DNA of 64,000 nt from Methyloversatilis sp. RAC08 (GTDB lineage: Bacteria > Pseudomonadota > Gammaproteobacteria > Burkholderiales > Rhodocyclaceae): assembly GCF_001713355.1 (NCBI RefSeq), contig NZ_CP016448.1:2790001-2854000 (forward strand). The letters are read 5' to 3'. This document shows positions 53,317 to 62,704 of the stretch, one piece after another (the stretch's first letter is position 1; every line of letters begins with the position of its first letter). Both the position numbers and the translations under genes were made by a program. The notes beneath the pieces were generated by a model. The model did no database searches and was not told the origin of the DNA. It saw only the letters and a program-made list of their open reading frames with translations.

Positions 53317-55074
53317 ATGCCTTCCATCCAGCTGTTGCCCGACCTGCTGATCAGCCAGATTGCCGCCGGCGAGGTGGTCGAGCGCCCCGCATCGGTGCTG
53401 AAGGAATTGCTCGAAAACAGCCTCGACGCCGGCAGCCGCGACATCCGCGTGCAGCTCGAAGCCGGTGGCGTGAAGCGCCTGAGGGTGGCCGACGACGGTT
53501 GCGGCATGCCGCCCGAAGACCTGCCGCTGGCGCTCGCCCGCCACGCCACGTCGAAGATTGCGTCGCTCGATGACCTCGAAGCGGTGGCCACGATGGGTTT
53601 CCGCGGCGAGGCGCTGGCGTCGATCGCCAGCGTGGCCCGGGTGGTCATCACCAGCCGGCAGACCGGTTCTCCGCACGCCTGGCGGATCGATGCCGGCAGC
53701 GCGCCGGAACCGGCCGCACTTGATGCCGGCACCGTAGTGGACGTGGCCGATCTCTATTACAACACCCCGGCCCGGCGCAAGTTCCTGCGCACCGAACAGA
53801 CCGAGTATGGCCACTGCGACGACGTGTTCCGGCGCATCGCGCTGTCGGTGCCGCAGGTCGCCTTCCAACTGCAGCACAACGGCCGCGTCACGCAGCGCCT
53901 GCCGGCGGCCGACATGGCGAGCCGCGTGCGCGCACTGCTGGGCGACGAATTCATGCAGCACGCGCGCCCGGTCGAGGCCGACGCCGGCCCGCTCCGGATA
54001 TCGGGCTTCGTCGCCCAGCCGGCGTTTTCGCGCGCCGGGCGTGACGCCCAGTACTGCTTCGTCAATGGCCGCTTCGTGCGCGACCGCCTGCTGGCGCACG
54101 CGCTGCGCGAGGCCTACGCCGACGTGCTGCACGGCGCGCGTCACCCGGCTTACGTCGTGTTCATTGAACTCGATCCGCGCGCCGTCGATGTGAATGTGCA
54201 TCCGGCCAAGACCGAAGTGCGCTTTCGCGAGGCGCGCGGCATTCACCAGTTCGTGTTCCACGCGGTCGAGCGCGCACTGGCGCTGTCGACGCAGACGGCC
54301 GAGCCGGTTGCGTCGCAGACTGCGGATCCGGATGCCTTCCGGTCGCCGCCCTCGCAAACCGGCTGGTCGATGCAGCAGGGCCGGGGCGTCGAACAGCCGC
54401 TGGCGCGCTACTTCGATTTCGTCCGTCACGACGCACTGCCTGCTGCGGCCCGCCCCGATGCCGCGGGCCTGCCGGACGCGCCATCCGAGTCCGGTCCGCC
54501 GCTCGGATTCGCGCTCGCCCAGTTGCAGGGCGTGTATGTGCTGGCGCAGAACAGCGCCGGCCTGGTGCTGGTGGACATGCATGCAGCGCACGAACGCATC
54601 CTGTACGAGCAATTGAAGAAGGTGCTCGAAGGCGCGCCGGCGGTGCAGCGGCTGCTGATTCCGGCCGTGCTGTCGATGAGCGCGCGCGAAGTGGCGACCG
54701 CCTTCGAATACGCCGACGTGCTCGACAAGCTCGGTTTCGACGTCGGCCAGGCGGGGCCGAACGAATTGATGGTGCGTGCCGTGCCGGCGCTGCTGGCGCG
54801 TGCCGACACCGCCGCATTGTTGCGCGCGCTGCTGGAAGAGCTGCGCGAGGCGCCAGCCAGCCAGGTGGTCGAGCGGCGGCGCAACGAACTGCTCGCGACG
54901 ATGGCCTGCCATGGCGCGGTGCGTGCCAACCGTCTGCTGGCGCTGCCGGAAATGAATGCGCTGCTGCGCGACATGGAAGCGTGCGAGCGCGCCGACCAGT
55001 GCAATCACGGCCGGCCGACCTGGGTGCAGCTGACCATGGGCGAACTGGACCGCCTGTTCATGCGCGGCCGCTGA
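53317..55074 (+). CDS. mutL: DNA mismatch repair protein MutL, endonuclease type
   Basis: 585 residues. The GHKL ATPase motifs lead: [33 protein letters not shown] and [13 protein letters not shown]. The C-terminal domain has [12 protein letters not shown] at about 420, which fits DQHA(x)2E(x)4E of nicking MutL proteins except Met for Gln, with ACHGAV and CNHGRPT matching the other two metal-site motifs. It therefore probably nicks DNA itself, unlike E. coli MutL. The gene is followed 1 base later by miaA, a common coupling. Confidence 0.95.
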   Translation: MPSIQLLPDLLISQIAAGEVVERPASVLKELLENSLDAGSRDIRVQLEAGGVKRLRVADDGCGMPPEDLPLALARHATSKIASLDDLEAVATMGFRGEALASIASVARVVITSRQTGSPHAWRIDAGSAPEPAALDAGTVVDVADLYYNTPARRKFLRTEQTEYGHCDDVFRRIALSVPQVAFQLQHNGRVTQRLPAADMASRVRALLGDEFMQHARPVEADAGPLRISGFVAQPAFSRAGRDAQYCFVNGRFVRDRLLAHALREAYADVLHGARHPAYVVFIELDPRAVDVNVHPAKTEVRFREARGIHQFVFHAVERALALSTQTAEPVASQTADPDAFRSPPSQTGWSMQQGRGVEQPLARYFDFVRHDALPAAARPDAAGLPDAPSESGPPLGFALAQLQGVYVLAQNSAGLVLVDMHAAHERILYEQLKKVLEGAPAVQRLLIPAVLSMSAREVATAFEYADVLDKLGFDVGQAGPNELMVRAVPALLARADTAALLRALLEELREAPASQVVERRRNELLATMACHGAVRANRLLALPEMNALLRDMEACERADQCNHGRPTWVQLTMGELDRLFMRGR

Positions 55075-55075
55075 C

Positions 55076-56014
55076 GTGCCGCCCGCCTCCGCACCCGTGC
55101 TGGTGCTGCTCGGCCCGACCGCCAGCGGCAAGACGGCCGCCGTCGCCCGCATTGCCGGCGCGTTGCCGGTCGAACTGGTCAGCGTCGATTCGGCGCTGGT
55201 GTTCCGCGACATGGATATCGGCACTGCCAAGCCGACGCCGGAAGAGCGGGCGCTGTGCCCGCACCACCTGATCGACATCGTGTCGCCGCAGGAGGCGTAT
55301 TCGGCCGCGCGCTTTGCCGCCGACGCGCGCACGCTTATCGCCGCCATCCAGGGTCGCGGCAACATCCCGCTGCTGGCCGGCGGCACCATGCTGTACATCA
55401 AGGCGCTGCGCGACGGCTTGTCCGACCTGCCGGAAGCCGATGCCGATCTGCGCGCCGACATCGACCGCCGTGCCGCCGCACAGGGCTGGCCGGCGCTGCA
55501 CGCCGAGCTGGCCGCGTGCGACCCGGCCGCCGCCGCCCGTCTCAAGCCGAACGACGCGCAGCGCATCCAGCGCGCGCTGGAAATCGTCACGCTGACCGGC
55601 CGGCCGCTGGCCGAAAGCTATGCCCGGCGTGAAGTCGATGCGCCGCTGCCGCCGATGACCGTGCTGTCGCTCGAACCTTCGGATCGCGCCTGGCTGCACC
55701 GGCGCATCGAGGCGCGCTTCGATGCGATGCTGGCGCAGGGGCTGGTGGACGAGGTGCGCAGGCTGCGCGAAAAGTACGCGCTCGACGCCGGCATGCCGTC
55801 GATGCGTTGCGTCGGTTACCGGCAGGTGTGGAACTACCTCGAAGGCGACATCGACGCCACCGCAATGCGCGACACCGGCATCTACGCCACCCGCCAGCTC
55901 GCCAAGCGGCAGATCACCTGGCTGCGCTCGATGCCGATCGACCGGCGCATCGATTGCTGTCGCGCCGACGCGGCGGACGCGGTGCTGGAGACCTTCGCCC
56001 GCGTGAGCGGGTGA
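55076..56014 (+). CDS. miaA: tRNA dimethylallyltransferase
   Basis: 312 residues from GTG 55076, one base after the mutL stop. The P-loop [15 protein letters not shown], the [18 protein letters not shown] substrate segment (the usual SVDSAQVYR), [12 protein letters not shown] and the [11 protein letters not shown] tail are clear. It adds dimethylallyl from DMAPP to A37 of UNN-reading tRNAs, and DMAPP comes from the dxs/ispA branch. Confidence 0.95.
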   Translation: MPPASAPVLVLLGPTASGKTAAVARIAGALPVELVSVDSALVFRDMDIGTAKPTPEERALCPHHLIDIVSPQEAYSAARFAADARTLIAAIQGRGNIPLLAGGTMLYIKALRDGLSDLPEADADLRADIDRRAAAQGWPALHAELAACDPAAAARLKPNDAQRIQRALEIVTLTGRPLAESYARREVDAPLPPMTVLSLEPSDRAWLHRRIEARFDAMLAQGLVDEVRRLREKYALDAGMPSMRCVGYRQVWNYLEGDIDATAMRDTGIYATRQLAKRQITWLRSMPIDRRIDCCRADAADAVLETFARVSG

Positions 56015-56105
56015 AGGTCTCCAGCACCGGGACGCAAGATTCAAGATGAAAGGAAAACCGGACGAGCGCCGCAGTCCGCAGCTCGCACCTGAAACCGTCC
56101 GAAAC

Positions 56106-56136
56106 GCAAAGGGCGCCTCGCGACGCCCTTTGCTTT
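56106..56136. terminator. Terminator between miaA and fnr
   Basis: Arms GCAAAGGGCG (56106-56115) and CGCCCTTTGC (56124-56133) around an 8-base loop. TTTC follows on the plus strand and a TTTGCG-like stretch on the minus. Copies of CAAGATTCAAGATG-type sequence at 56035-56050 and reverse forms at 56137-56162 flank it, so a larger fold is possible. Confidence 0.6.
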
Positions 56137-56161
56137 CATCTTGCATCTTGGATCTTGAATC

Positions 56162-56896
56162 TCAACACCGCGGACTCATCGCCTTCTTCAGGTCGTCCAG
56201 CTTGTGGATGCGGATGTTCTTGTTGCTGACCGACAGCAGCCCTTCGTCCTGCAGGCGCGACAGGCCGCGGCTGACGGTTTCGAGCTTGAGGCCGAGATAG
56301 GAGCCGATCTCTTCGCGCGTCATGCGCAGGTTGAATTCGGTCGCCGAATAGCCGCGCGACATGAAACGCTGCGACAGATTCACCAGGAAGGCGGCCAGAC
56401 GTTCTTCTGCGCGCATCGTGCCGAGCAGCATCATCACGCTCTGGTCGCGCACGATTTCGCGGCTCATCACCTTGTGGAAGTGGTGCTGCAAGGTGTCGAT
56501 CTCGCGCGACAGTTCCGACAGGCGGTTGAACGGGATGACGCACACCTCGCTGTCCTCCAGCGCGCGGGCATCGCAGTTGTGCTGACCGGTGCCGATGCCG
56601 TCCAGCCCCATCAGTTCGCCCGCCATCTGGAAGCCGGTCACCTGCTCGCGGCCGTCTTCCGACACGACTTCGGTCTTGAAAAAACCGGTGCGGATGGCGA
56701 ACAGCGACTGAAAGGCCTCACCGGACAGGTAGAGCGGCATGCCGCGCGCCACCTTGCGGCGCGCGCCGACCAGTTCATCGACCCGTTCGATTTCCTGTTC
56801 CGACAGGCCGACCGGCATGCAAAGCTCGCGCAGATTGCAGGCCGAACAGGCTACTTGAAGACCGTGTGACGTGATGGGTATCGGGACGCTGCTCAT
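56162..56896 (-). CDS. fnr: FNR oxygen-sensing transcription regulator
   Basis: 244 residues. The [4Fe-4S] ligands are all present: Cys17, Cys20 and Cys26 in CSACNLRELC, and Cys108 in GQHNCDARAL. The cAMP-type beta-roll spans about 45-130 and the C-terminal HTH has EEIGSYLGLKLETVSRGLSRLQ (E..SR for TTGAT half-sites). It activates anaerobic genes when O2 is low. An FNR box lies 2 bases upstream of its ATG and would block its own translation start or promoter, and also serves hemN on the other strand. Confidence 0.96.
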   Translation of the reverse strand: MSSVPIPITSHGLQVACSACNLRELCMPVGLSEQEIERVDELVGARRKVARGMPLYLSGEAFQSLFAIRTGFFKTEVVSEDGREQVTGFQMAGELMGLDGIGTGQHNCDARALEDSEVCVIPFNRLSELSREIDTLQHHFHKVMSREIVRDQSVMMLLGTMRAEERLAAFLVNLSQRFMSRGYSATEFNLRMTREEIGSYLGLKLETVSRGLSRLQDEGLLSVSNKNIRIHKLDDLKKAMSPRC

Positions 56897-56898
56897 TA

Positions 56899-56912
56899 TT
56901 GACGTCGATCAA
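56899..56912. promoter_or_regulatory. FNR box between fnr and hemN
   Basis: TTGAC-GTCG-ATCAA, a near-consensus FNR palindrome. For hemN, the centre lies at about -41.5 from a start near 56947 with CATGAT at 56935-56940 as the -10 element, so class II activation is expected. For fnr it lies directly upstream of the ATG, where a ribosome site should be, suggesting negative feedback. Confidence 0.8.
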
Positions 56913-56969
56913 TGCGCGGTGGGGGACGCGCTTGCATGATGCACGCACCGCAAAGTGTGCCAAGAAATC

Positions 56970-58355
56970 ATGAATGTCGCAAAAGAACTCGTGTTCGACC
57001 CGCAGCTGATGCGGCGTTTTGATGTGCCCGGCCCGCGCTACACCTCGTATCCGACGGCCGATCGCTTCAACTTCTCGCACGACGCCCGGGCGCACGGCGC
57101 GCGGCTCGAAGCGCGCAATGCGGCGGCCGGGCCGTTGTCTATCTACATCCACATCCCGTTCTGCGACACGATCTGCTACTACTGCGCCTGCAACAAGATC
57201 ATTACCAAGGATCACGCGCGCGCCGACAGTTACGTCGATACGCTGCTGCGCGAACTGGCGATGAAGGCGGCGCTGGTCAAGGGCAGTCGCGAAGTGGCCC
57301 AGCTTCACCTGGGTGGCGGCACGCCGACCTTCCTGAACGACGCGCAGATGACCCGGCTGTTCGAAGGCCTGCGCAGCCACTTCCGCATCGCCGAATCGGC
57401 GCAGTGCTCGATCGAAATGGATCCGCGCGGCGTCAGCGCCGCCCGCATCGCGCATCTGGGCTCGCTCGGCTTCAACCGCATCAGCATCGGCGTGCAGGAC
57501 TTCGACCCCGTGGTGCAGCGCGCAGTGAACCGCGTGCAGAGCGTGGAAGAGACCGAAGTCGTGCTGCGTGCGGCGCGCGCCAATGGCTTCGTGTCATCCG
57601 GCGTCGACCTGATCTATGGCCTGCCGGGGCAGACGCTCGACAGTTTCGACGCCACGCTGGCCACCCTGATCCGGCTGGCGCCGGATCGCGTCGCCATCTA
57701 TCACTATGCCCACCTGCCGAAGCAGTTCATGCCGCAGCGGCGCATCGACGAAAGCATGCTGCCGGACGTCAGCGTGCGCCCGCAGCTGCTGAAGCTGGCG
57801 ATCGACCGCCTGCACGAAGCCGGTTACGTGCATGTCGGCATGGACCACTTCGCCCGCCCGGACGACGAACTCGCGCAGGCGCAACGCCACGGCCGGCTGC
57901 AGCGCAATTTCCAGGGCTATTCGACGCACGCCGGCTGTGACCTTATCGGGCTCGGCGTGTCGGCCATTTCCCGCGTCGGCGCCAGTTTTGCGCAGAACCA
58001 CCGCACCCTCGAAAGCTGGGCCAAATCGATCGACGACGGCGAATTGCCGGTCATGCGCGGCCTGGACATGACGGCCGACGACAGCGTGCGCAGCGCCGTG
58101 ATCGGCGCCTTGATGTGCCACTTCGAACTGTCCATCGAAGCGATAGAAAGCAGTTACGCAATTGATTTCAAAAAATATTTTGCCCCGGAGCTGGCTGAGC
58201 TGCAGGAACTGGCCGATGCCGGCCTGCTGACCATCGAGCCGGACTGGATCGGCATCACGCCGCGCGGTCGCCTGCTGGTGCGCGCCGTATGCATGGTGTT
58301 CGACCGCTATCTGCGCCTCGATTCGGAAACGGTTCGCTACTCGAAGGTCGTCTAG
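56970..58355 (+). CDS. hemN: Oxygen-independent coproporphyrinogen III oxidase
   Basis: 461 residues from the ATG at 56970. The radical-SAM cluster motif C65-x3-C69-x2-C72 is in HIPFCDTICYYCAC, and HLGGGTPTFL and GVQDFDPVVQ follow; all fit the true HemN type with its C-terminal domain. It makes protoporphyrinogen precursor for haem without O2. The divergent FNR box and the fnr gene beside it mean haem supply is tied to oxygen limitation, matching the haem demand of the cbb3 oxidase. Confidence 0.97.
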   Translation: MNVAKELVFDPQLMRRFDVPGPRYTSYPTADRFNFSHDARAHGARLEARNAAAGPLSIYIHIPFCDTICYYCACNKIITKDHARADSYVDTLLRELAMKAALVKGSREVAQLHLGGGTPTFLNDAQMTRLFEGLRSHFRIAESAQCSIEMDPRGVSAARIAHLGSLGFNRISIGVQDFDPVVQRAVNRVQSVEETEVVLRAARANGFVSSGVDLIYGLPGQTLDSFDATLATLIRLAPDRVAIYHYAHLPKQFMPQRRIDESMLPDVSVRPQLLKLAIDRLHEAGYVHVGMDHFARPDDELAQAQRHGRLQRNFQGYSTHAGCDLIGLGVSAISRVGASFAQNHRTLESWAKSIDDGELPVMRGLDMTADDSVRSAVIGALMCHFELSIEAIESSYAIDFKKYFAPELAELQELADAGLLTIEPDWIGITPRGRLLVRAVCMVFDRYLRLDSETVRYSKVV

Positions 58356-58374
58356 GGTCTGTTCTCCTCAAATC

Positions 58375-58396
58375 GCGCACCGTGTCTGTGGTGCGC
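58375..58396 (+). terminator. Hairpin after hemN
   Basis: Arms GCGCACC (58375-58381) and GGTGCGC (58390-58396) with an 8-base loop. No T-run follows, so it may be only an RNA 3' end structure. Confidence 0.4.
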
Positions 58397-58507
58397 ATGC
58401 CGTCAGCGGCGTGACGTCAGCAGATACTCGCGCGGCGTCGCCTTGCATGCGCACGGGGCGAAGCGCACGATCGCGCCACCTACCCGTTCAAAAGTGATTG
58501 ATTTCCC

Positions 58508-59233
58508 ATGAGTCTCGGTCTTGCCGCGATATTTCTGGTCGGCCTGCTCGGCGGCGTGCACTGCGCCGGCATGTGCGGCGGCATCGTATCGGCGATATCC
58601 GCCGGCGTGCCCCACGTCCGCCAGCCCGGCTGGCGCGCGCAGTTGCCAGCTCTCTCGCTGCACCTTGCCTACAGCACCGGCCGCATCACGAGCTATGCCT
58701 TTGCCGGGGCGGTTGCCGGCGGCATCGGCGGCGTTGGCCTGCTGGCCGGCAGCGCGCTGCCGCTGCAGACAGTGCTGTATGTGCTGGCCAATGTGATGAT
58801 GATCGCGCTTGGTCTGTACCTCACCGGCTACACACGGGTGCTCGCACCCATCGAGGCGCTCGGCCGCCCGTTGTGGGCGCGCATCCAGCCCATCGCCGGC
58901 CGTTTCCTGCCGGCGCGCACGCCGGCGCAGGCGCTGGGCGTCGGCCTGCTGTGGGGTTTTTTGCCGTGCGGCATGGTCTACAGCATGCTCGGGCTGGCCC
59001 TGCTTTCCGGCTCGCCGGCCAGCGGCGCGCTGATCATGCTGGCTTTCGGGCTGGGCACGCTGCCCAACCTGCTGCTGGCCGGCATGCTGCTGACCCGGTT
59101 GCGCGCACTGACCCGAAATCCGGCGCTGCGCAGGGTGGCCGGCCTGATGGTGCTGGGCTTCGGTCTGGTCGGGCTGGCACGCGCATCCACCCTCGGCGAT
59201 GGGCTGTGGAACGGGCTCATCTGCCATACTTGA
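58508..59233 (+). CDS. SafE/TauE-type membrane protein (sulfite exporter family)
   Basis: 241 residues with about six helices. HCAGMCGGI in the first helix and GFLPCGMVYSML in the second repeat carry paired cysteines; both are family marks. Genes of this kind are often next to cco operons or fnr/hemN and have been linked to copper or redox supply for cbb3 maturation, though they are annotated as sulfite exporters. The next gene is a universal stress protein 28 bases later. Confidence 0.85.
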   Translation: MSLGLAAIFLVGLLGGVHCAGMCGGIVSAISAGVPHVRQPGWRAQLPALSLHLAYSTGRITSYAFAGAVAGGIGGVGLLAGSALPLQTVLYVLANVMMIALGLYLTGYTRVLAPIEALGRPLWARIQPIAGRFLPARTPAQALGVGLLWGFLPCGMVYSMLGLALLSGSPASGALIMLAFGLGTLPNLLLAGMLLTRLRALTRNPALRRVAGLMVLGFGLVGLARASTLGDGLWNGLICHT

Positions 59234-59261
59234 GTGTCCCTGCAACGAGACTGATTTCACC

Positions 59262-59687
59262 ATGCGTATCCTGCTTGCCGTCGATGGTTCCGAACACGGC
59301 GTGCGCGCCGTCGCCGAAGTGCTGCGCCTGTCGGCCAATTTCACCAGCGTGCCGGAAATCCACCTGTTGTTCGTGCACGCAGCAGTGCCCAGCGGCCTGC
59401 TGCAGCACCATGTGAGTCGAGAGGCGCTGAACGACTACTACCGCGAAGAAGGCGAGGACGCGACTCGCATTGCGCTGGAAACACTGCGCAATGCCAAGGT
59501 CGAACCCATCCTCCACCTGCACGTCGGTCCGCCGGCGGAAACGATAGCCCGCTATGCGGAACAGCACGACTGCGAAATGATCGTCATGGGTCGCCGCGGC
59601 CACGGCGCACTGGCCAGCTTCGCGCTGGGCTCGATCGCCAGCGGTGTGCTGCATCATTCGAAGCGGCCGGTGCTGCTGGTCCGATAA
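59262..59687 (+). CDS. Universal stress protein A family (second copy)
   Basis: 141 residues from the ATG at 59262. It begins MRILLAVDGSEHGVRAVAEV and ends with the ATP-type loop GRRGHGALASFALGSIASGVL. It has only moderate likeness to the copy at 44.3 kb. It is downstream of the FNR/hemN block and may belong with it, though no box was found directly ahead of it. Confidence 0.93.
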   Translation: MRILLAVDGSEHGVRAVAEVLRLSANFTSVPEIHLLFVHAAVPSGLLQHHVSREALNDYYREEGEDATRIALETLRNAKVEPILHLHVGPPAETIARYAEQHDCEMIVMGRRGHGALASFALGSIASGVLHHSKRPVLLVR

Positions 59688-59797
59688 CTGTTGCCTGCCC
59701 GGCTGCGATCCGCGCCGGGCCTTGCGCTGGGCTTTATGCTCGCTCAAGAAATCGCAGCGGCGCGCCGTTAGCTGGAAGAGTTCCCTACTTTTCCGCA

Positions 59798-61258
59798 ATG
59801 GATACGCACATGAGCGCCACACCCGTTGCCACCGATCCACTGCAGGTCTGGGTGGACAAGCTGCGCAATCAGGACATGCCCATCTTCAGCGCGACGCTGG
59901 CCGCCATTGGCGAGGTCGCGGAGAACGACGCGAGTCCGACGTCGGCGCTTGGACGCATCATCCTGCGCGATGCCGGCATGACCGCGCGCGTGCTGCGCAT
60001 GGCCAATTCCGTGTTCTTCCACGGTGAAGGCAGCCGCATCAACACCATTTCGCGCGCCATCGTGCTGCTCGGTTTCGACACCGTGCGCAACATCGCGATC
60101 TCGGTCGCGCTGATCGACGCCTTTCTGGCCGGCGGCGTACGCGACCGGGTCAGCGCCGAAATGGCGCGCTGCTTCCACGCGGCCGTCCATGCAAAGCATG
60201 CCGCCACGGTGCGCGGCGATGCCTCGCCCGAAGAGGTGTTCATCGCGACACTGCTGTCGCGCATCGGCGAGTTGGCCTTCTGGTGTTTTTCGGGTGAAGC
60301 GGGTCAGCAGTTGGATCGCGCCCTGCGCAAGCCGGGTGTCGTGCCGGAAAAGGTCGAATCAGAAGTGCTCGGCTTCCGTCTGCGCTCGCTCACCCAGTTA
60401 CTGGCGCGCGAATGGGCGCTGCCCGGGCTGGTGGCGAATGCCTGTGTGGACAGCGCGCGCTCAGACAGCCGCGAAGCGCTGGTAATCGCCAGCTACCGGC
60501 TGGCCAGTGCTGCCGAAGCCGGATGGCAAAGCGAAAAGGCACGGGAATCGGTGCGCGACTACGCGAAACTGTTGCGGCAGGATGTGGCGACCGTTGCGCC
60601 GGTGGTCGCCGCACACGCGCGCGAAGCGGCCTGCCTGGCTGGCTTTTACGGTTGCGAAGAAGCCGCAGCGCGCATCCCGGTGCCGGCGCGTCCGGACGAA
60701 GAGGACGAGACCGGCGCACCGGCCATCCTGGCCGACCCCGATCCGGCGCTGCAGTTCGACATATCGCGCCGCATGGTGGCGCTGATCGCCGCGCACTCGG
60801 CTTCAGGCGCGGTGCTCGACCTGGCGCTCGAAGGCGCCGGCCGCTCGCTGGGCGCCGACCGCGCCGTGCTCGCGCTGGTCACCGCCAACCGCTCGCAGCT
60901 CGCCGCCCGGGCCACGCACGGCCGCGGCGCGCAGCAACTCATGCGCCATTTCAATTTCCTGCTGGCCGGCGCGGCGCGCGATGCGCTGACCGAACTGGTC
61001 GATCACGGACGCGTCATCGACGTCGAGGCGTCACATGTGCCCGCCCCCGGATTGCCGTCGATCACACGCCTGCGTTCGGCACTTGGCCAGCGACACCAGG
61101 TGCTGGTGCCGATCAACGCCCATGGCCACGTCGTGGGCGTGCTGTACGTCGATCGCGCCGCGACGCGCCCGCCGATGCGGCCCGGCACGCCGGACGCGCT
61201 CGCGACCTTCGCCCAGCTTGCCGGCATCGCCCTGGAAGCGTCCTCGCGCAAGTCCTGA
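59798..61258 (+). CDS. HDOD-GAF signalling protein
   Basis: 486 residues. The first half is an HDOD domain (a degenerate HD fold without metal His-Asp), with ILRDAGMTARVLRMANSV, ISRAIVLLGFDTVRNIAI and an LSRIGELAF segment. From about 310 to the end a GAF-like domain follows (AALDLALEGAGRSLGADRAVLALV-type and LVPINAHGHVVGVLYVD). Such proteins take part in motility and c-di-GMP-linked signalling. The second ATG at 59810 is also possible. It is a single gene, convergent with the PEP-CTERM set. Confidence 0.88.
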   Translation: MDTHMSATPVATDPLQVWVDKLRNQDMPIFSATLAAIGEVAENDASPTSALGRIILRDAGMTARVLRMANSVFFHGEGSRINTISRAIVLLGFDTVRNIAISVALIDAFLAGGVRDRVSAEMARCFHAAVHAKHAATVRGDASPEEVFIATLLSRIGELAFWCFSGEAGQQLDRALRKPGVVPEKVESEVLGFRLRSLTQLLAREWALPGLVANACVDSARSDSREALVIASYRLASAAEAGWQSEKARESVRDYAKLLRQDVATVAPVVAAHAREAACLAGFYGCEEAAARIPVPARPDEEDETGAPAILADPDPALQFDISRRMVALIAAHSASGAVLDLALEGAGRSLGADRAVLALVTANRSQLAARATHGRGAQQLMRHFNFLLAGAARDALTELVDHGRVIDVEASHVPAPGLPSITRLRSALGQRHQVLVPINAHGHVVGVLYVDRAATRPPMRPGTPDALATFAQLAGIALEASSRKS

Positions 61259-61283
61259 CCGGGCGGCGCCCCGTCAGCTCACC

Positions 61284-62678
61284 TTACTTCCGGCGCCGCG
61301 ACGCCGCGGCAATCAGACCCAGACCGGCCAGCAGCATCGCGTACGTTTCGGGTTCCGGCACGACCGTCACATCCACCCACACCGCCTTGTGGTCAGAGCT
61401 CGCCAGATTGGCGTACAGATTGGGGTCGCGGAATGTGCCGACGAGGTCGAACAGGTCGCCGGTGGTGTTCGGCACCGACGTATCCGGATCGACCGGCCAG
61501 AAGATGCCGGCATCGGTCATTTCGAGGTTGGCCGACGGCAGCACGTAATCGACGCGCAGATTGCCCGGTGCCGAATCGCTGAAGTCGGCGGTATCGAACT
61601 GCGGGTCGCCGATGTGCGACTGGTTCGCCGTGCCGTTGTTGCTGGGGTAGGTCGCCGCGGCGGTACCGCCGGCCGACGCCGGGGTCAGCGAGGTATTCAC
61701 CCGCGGGTCGCCCAGCAGCTGGTTGATCGCACCCTGATAGCTGTCGCCGTCGAACGGGTCGGCGTTGTAGTCGCCCGCGATGACGAACTTCGCGCCCGCA
61801 GCCAGGCCGCCGTTGCCACCCTGATCATCATAGATGTAGCCGGCGCCATTGACGTAGTCGGCCCAGAAGCGGATTTCGTCGTGATTGCGCTTGCCGTTAC
61901 GGTCTTCCGCGCCGTCGAAGGTGGGCGGCGTCGGGTGGGCGGTCAGGAAATGCACGTCCTGACCGTTGATGCGCACCGTCACATCGACATGATTCTTCGA
62001 CGACAGGCGCAGCGCATTGATTTCGTCTGCAGAGTAGAAGTCGGTGAGCGGATTGGCGGTCGGGTCATTGGTCAGCAGATTGCCCGGCATGTCCTTCCAC
62101 AGGAAATTCTGGAAGCTGCGCACGCCGACGATCTCGTACTTCGAGTAGATCGTGAAACCGAACTGGCCGCCGTAGTTGCCGAAACCGAATGCATCGTCGC
62201 CGCCACCGATCACGCCGTTATTGTTCAGGTCGAAGCCGGACGCCAGACCCGTGTTGGTGTTCGGCGTGTAGCGATACGCGTAATCGATGCCGCTGGTCAG
62301 GCCGCGCACCCCATTGCCCTGGCCGACCGACAGGAAGTTCTGCTGGAACAACCGTGCGCCTTCGCTCGAATAACCGAGGCCCATCGGCACGCTGCTGGCA
62401 GTGGGTGTGCCATTCAGATCGAAGTCGAATTCGTTCACCAGCAGTACGTCGGCCTGCACGCGTTGGGCGATTTCGGCCACGTTGCGCGCCTGCTGAATGC
62501 GATTCGCGACGATGGTGCTGACGCCGACCGCGCCCGGGTTGGCGAGGTCGGACAGCAGATCACCCGCGGCGTCGCGGTTCAGCGAGGCATTGAAGGTGGC
62601 GAAACGGACGGTTTCCGCCTGCGCGGCGCCGGCCGTGGCCAGCAGTGCAAGGGCGATCGGGGTGAGTGCGTATTTCAT
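61284..62678 (-). CDS. Secreted endonuclease/exonuclease/phosphatase-fold protein with PEP-CTERM
   Basis: 464 residues with a signal peptide (TPIALALLATAGAAQA). The metal-enzyme core shows VRFATFNASLNRD, VLLVNEFDFDLNG, FVIAGDYNADPFDGD and SSDHKAVWVDV, the four typical EEP blocks with catalytic Asn, Glu, Asp and His. It may hydrolyse nucleic acid or phosphoesters outside the cell. The end is VPEPETYAMLLAGLGL with a basic RRRK tail, a PEP-CTERM sorting signal. It is followed upstream, 26 bases away, by another PEP-CTERM gene, so the two are probably one operon. Confidence 0.9.
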   Translation of the reverse strand: MKYALTPIALALLATAGAAQAETVRFATFNASLNRDAAGDLLSDLANPGAVGVSTIVANRIQQARNVAEIAQRVQADVLLVNEFDFDLNGTPTASSVPMGLGYSSEGARLFQQNFLSVGQGNGVRGLTSGIDYAYRYTPNTNTGLASGFDLNNNGVIGGGDDAFGFGNYGGQFGFTIYSKYEIVGVRSFQNFLWKDMPGNLLTNDPTANPLTDFYSADEINALRLSSKNHVDVTVRINGQDVHFLTAHPTPPTFDGAEDRNGKRNHDEIRFWADYVNGAGYIYDDQGGNGGLAAGAKFVIAGDYNADPFDGDSYQGAINQLLGDPRVNTSLTPASAGGTAAATYPSNNGTANQSHIGDPQFDTADFSDSAPGNLRVDYVLPSANLEMTDAGIFWPVDPDTSVPNTTGDLFDLVGTFRDPNLYANLASSDHKAVWVDVTVVPEPETYAMLLAGLGLIAAASRRRK

Positions 62679-62704
62679 GTCGGGTGTCCTTTCAGAGGGG
62701 CGGC

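Noticed and set aside
53161-55590. 809-residue open frame opposite mutL and miaA
   Set aside because: It spans two genuine genes and carries only low-complexity Arg/Ala-rich sequence.
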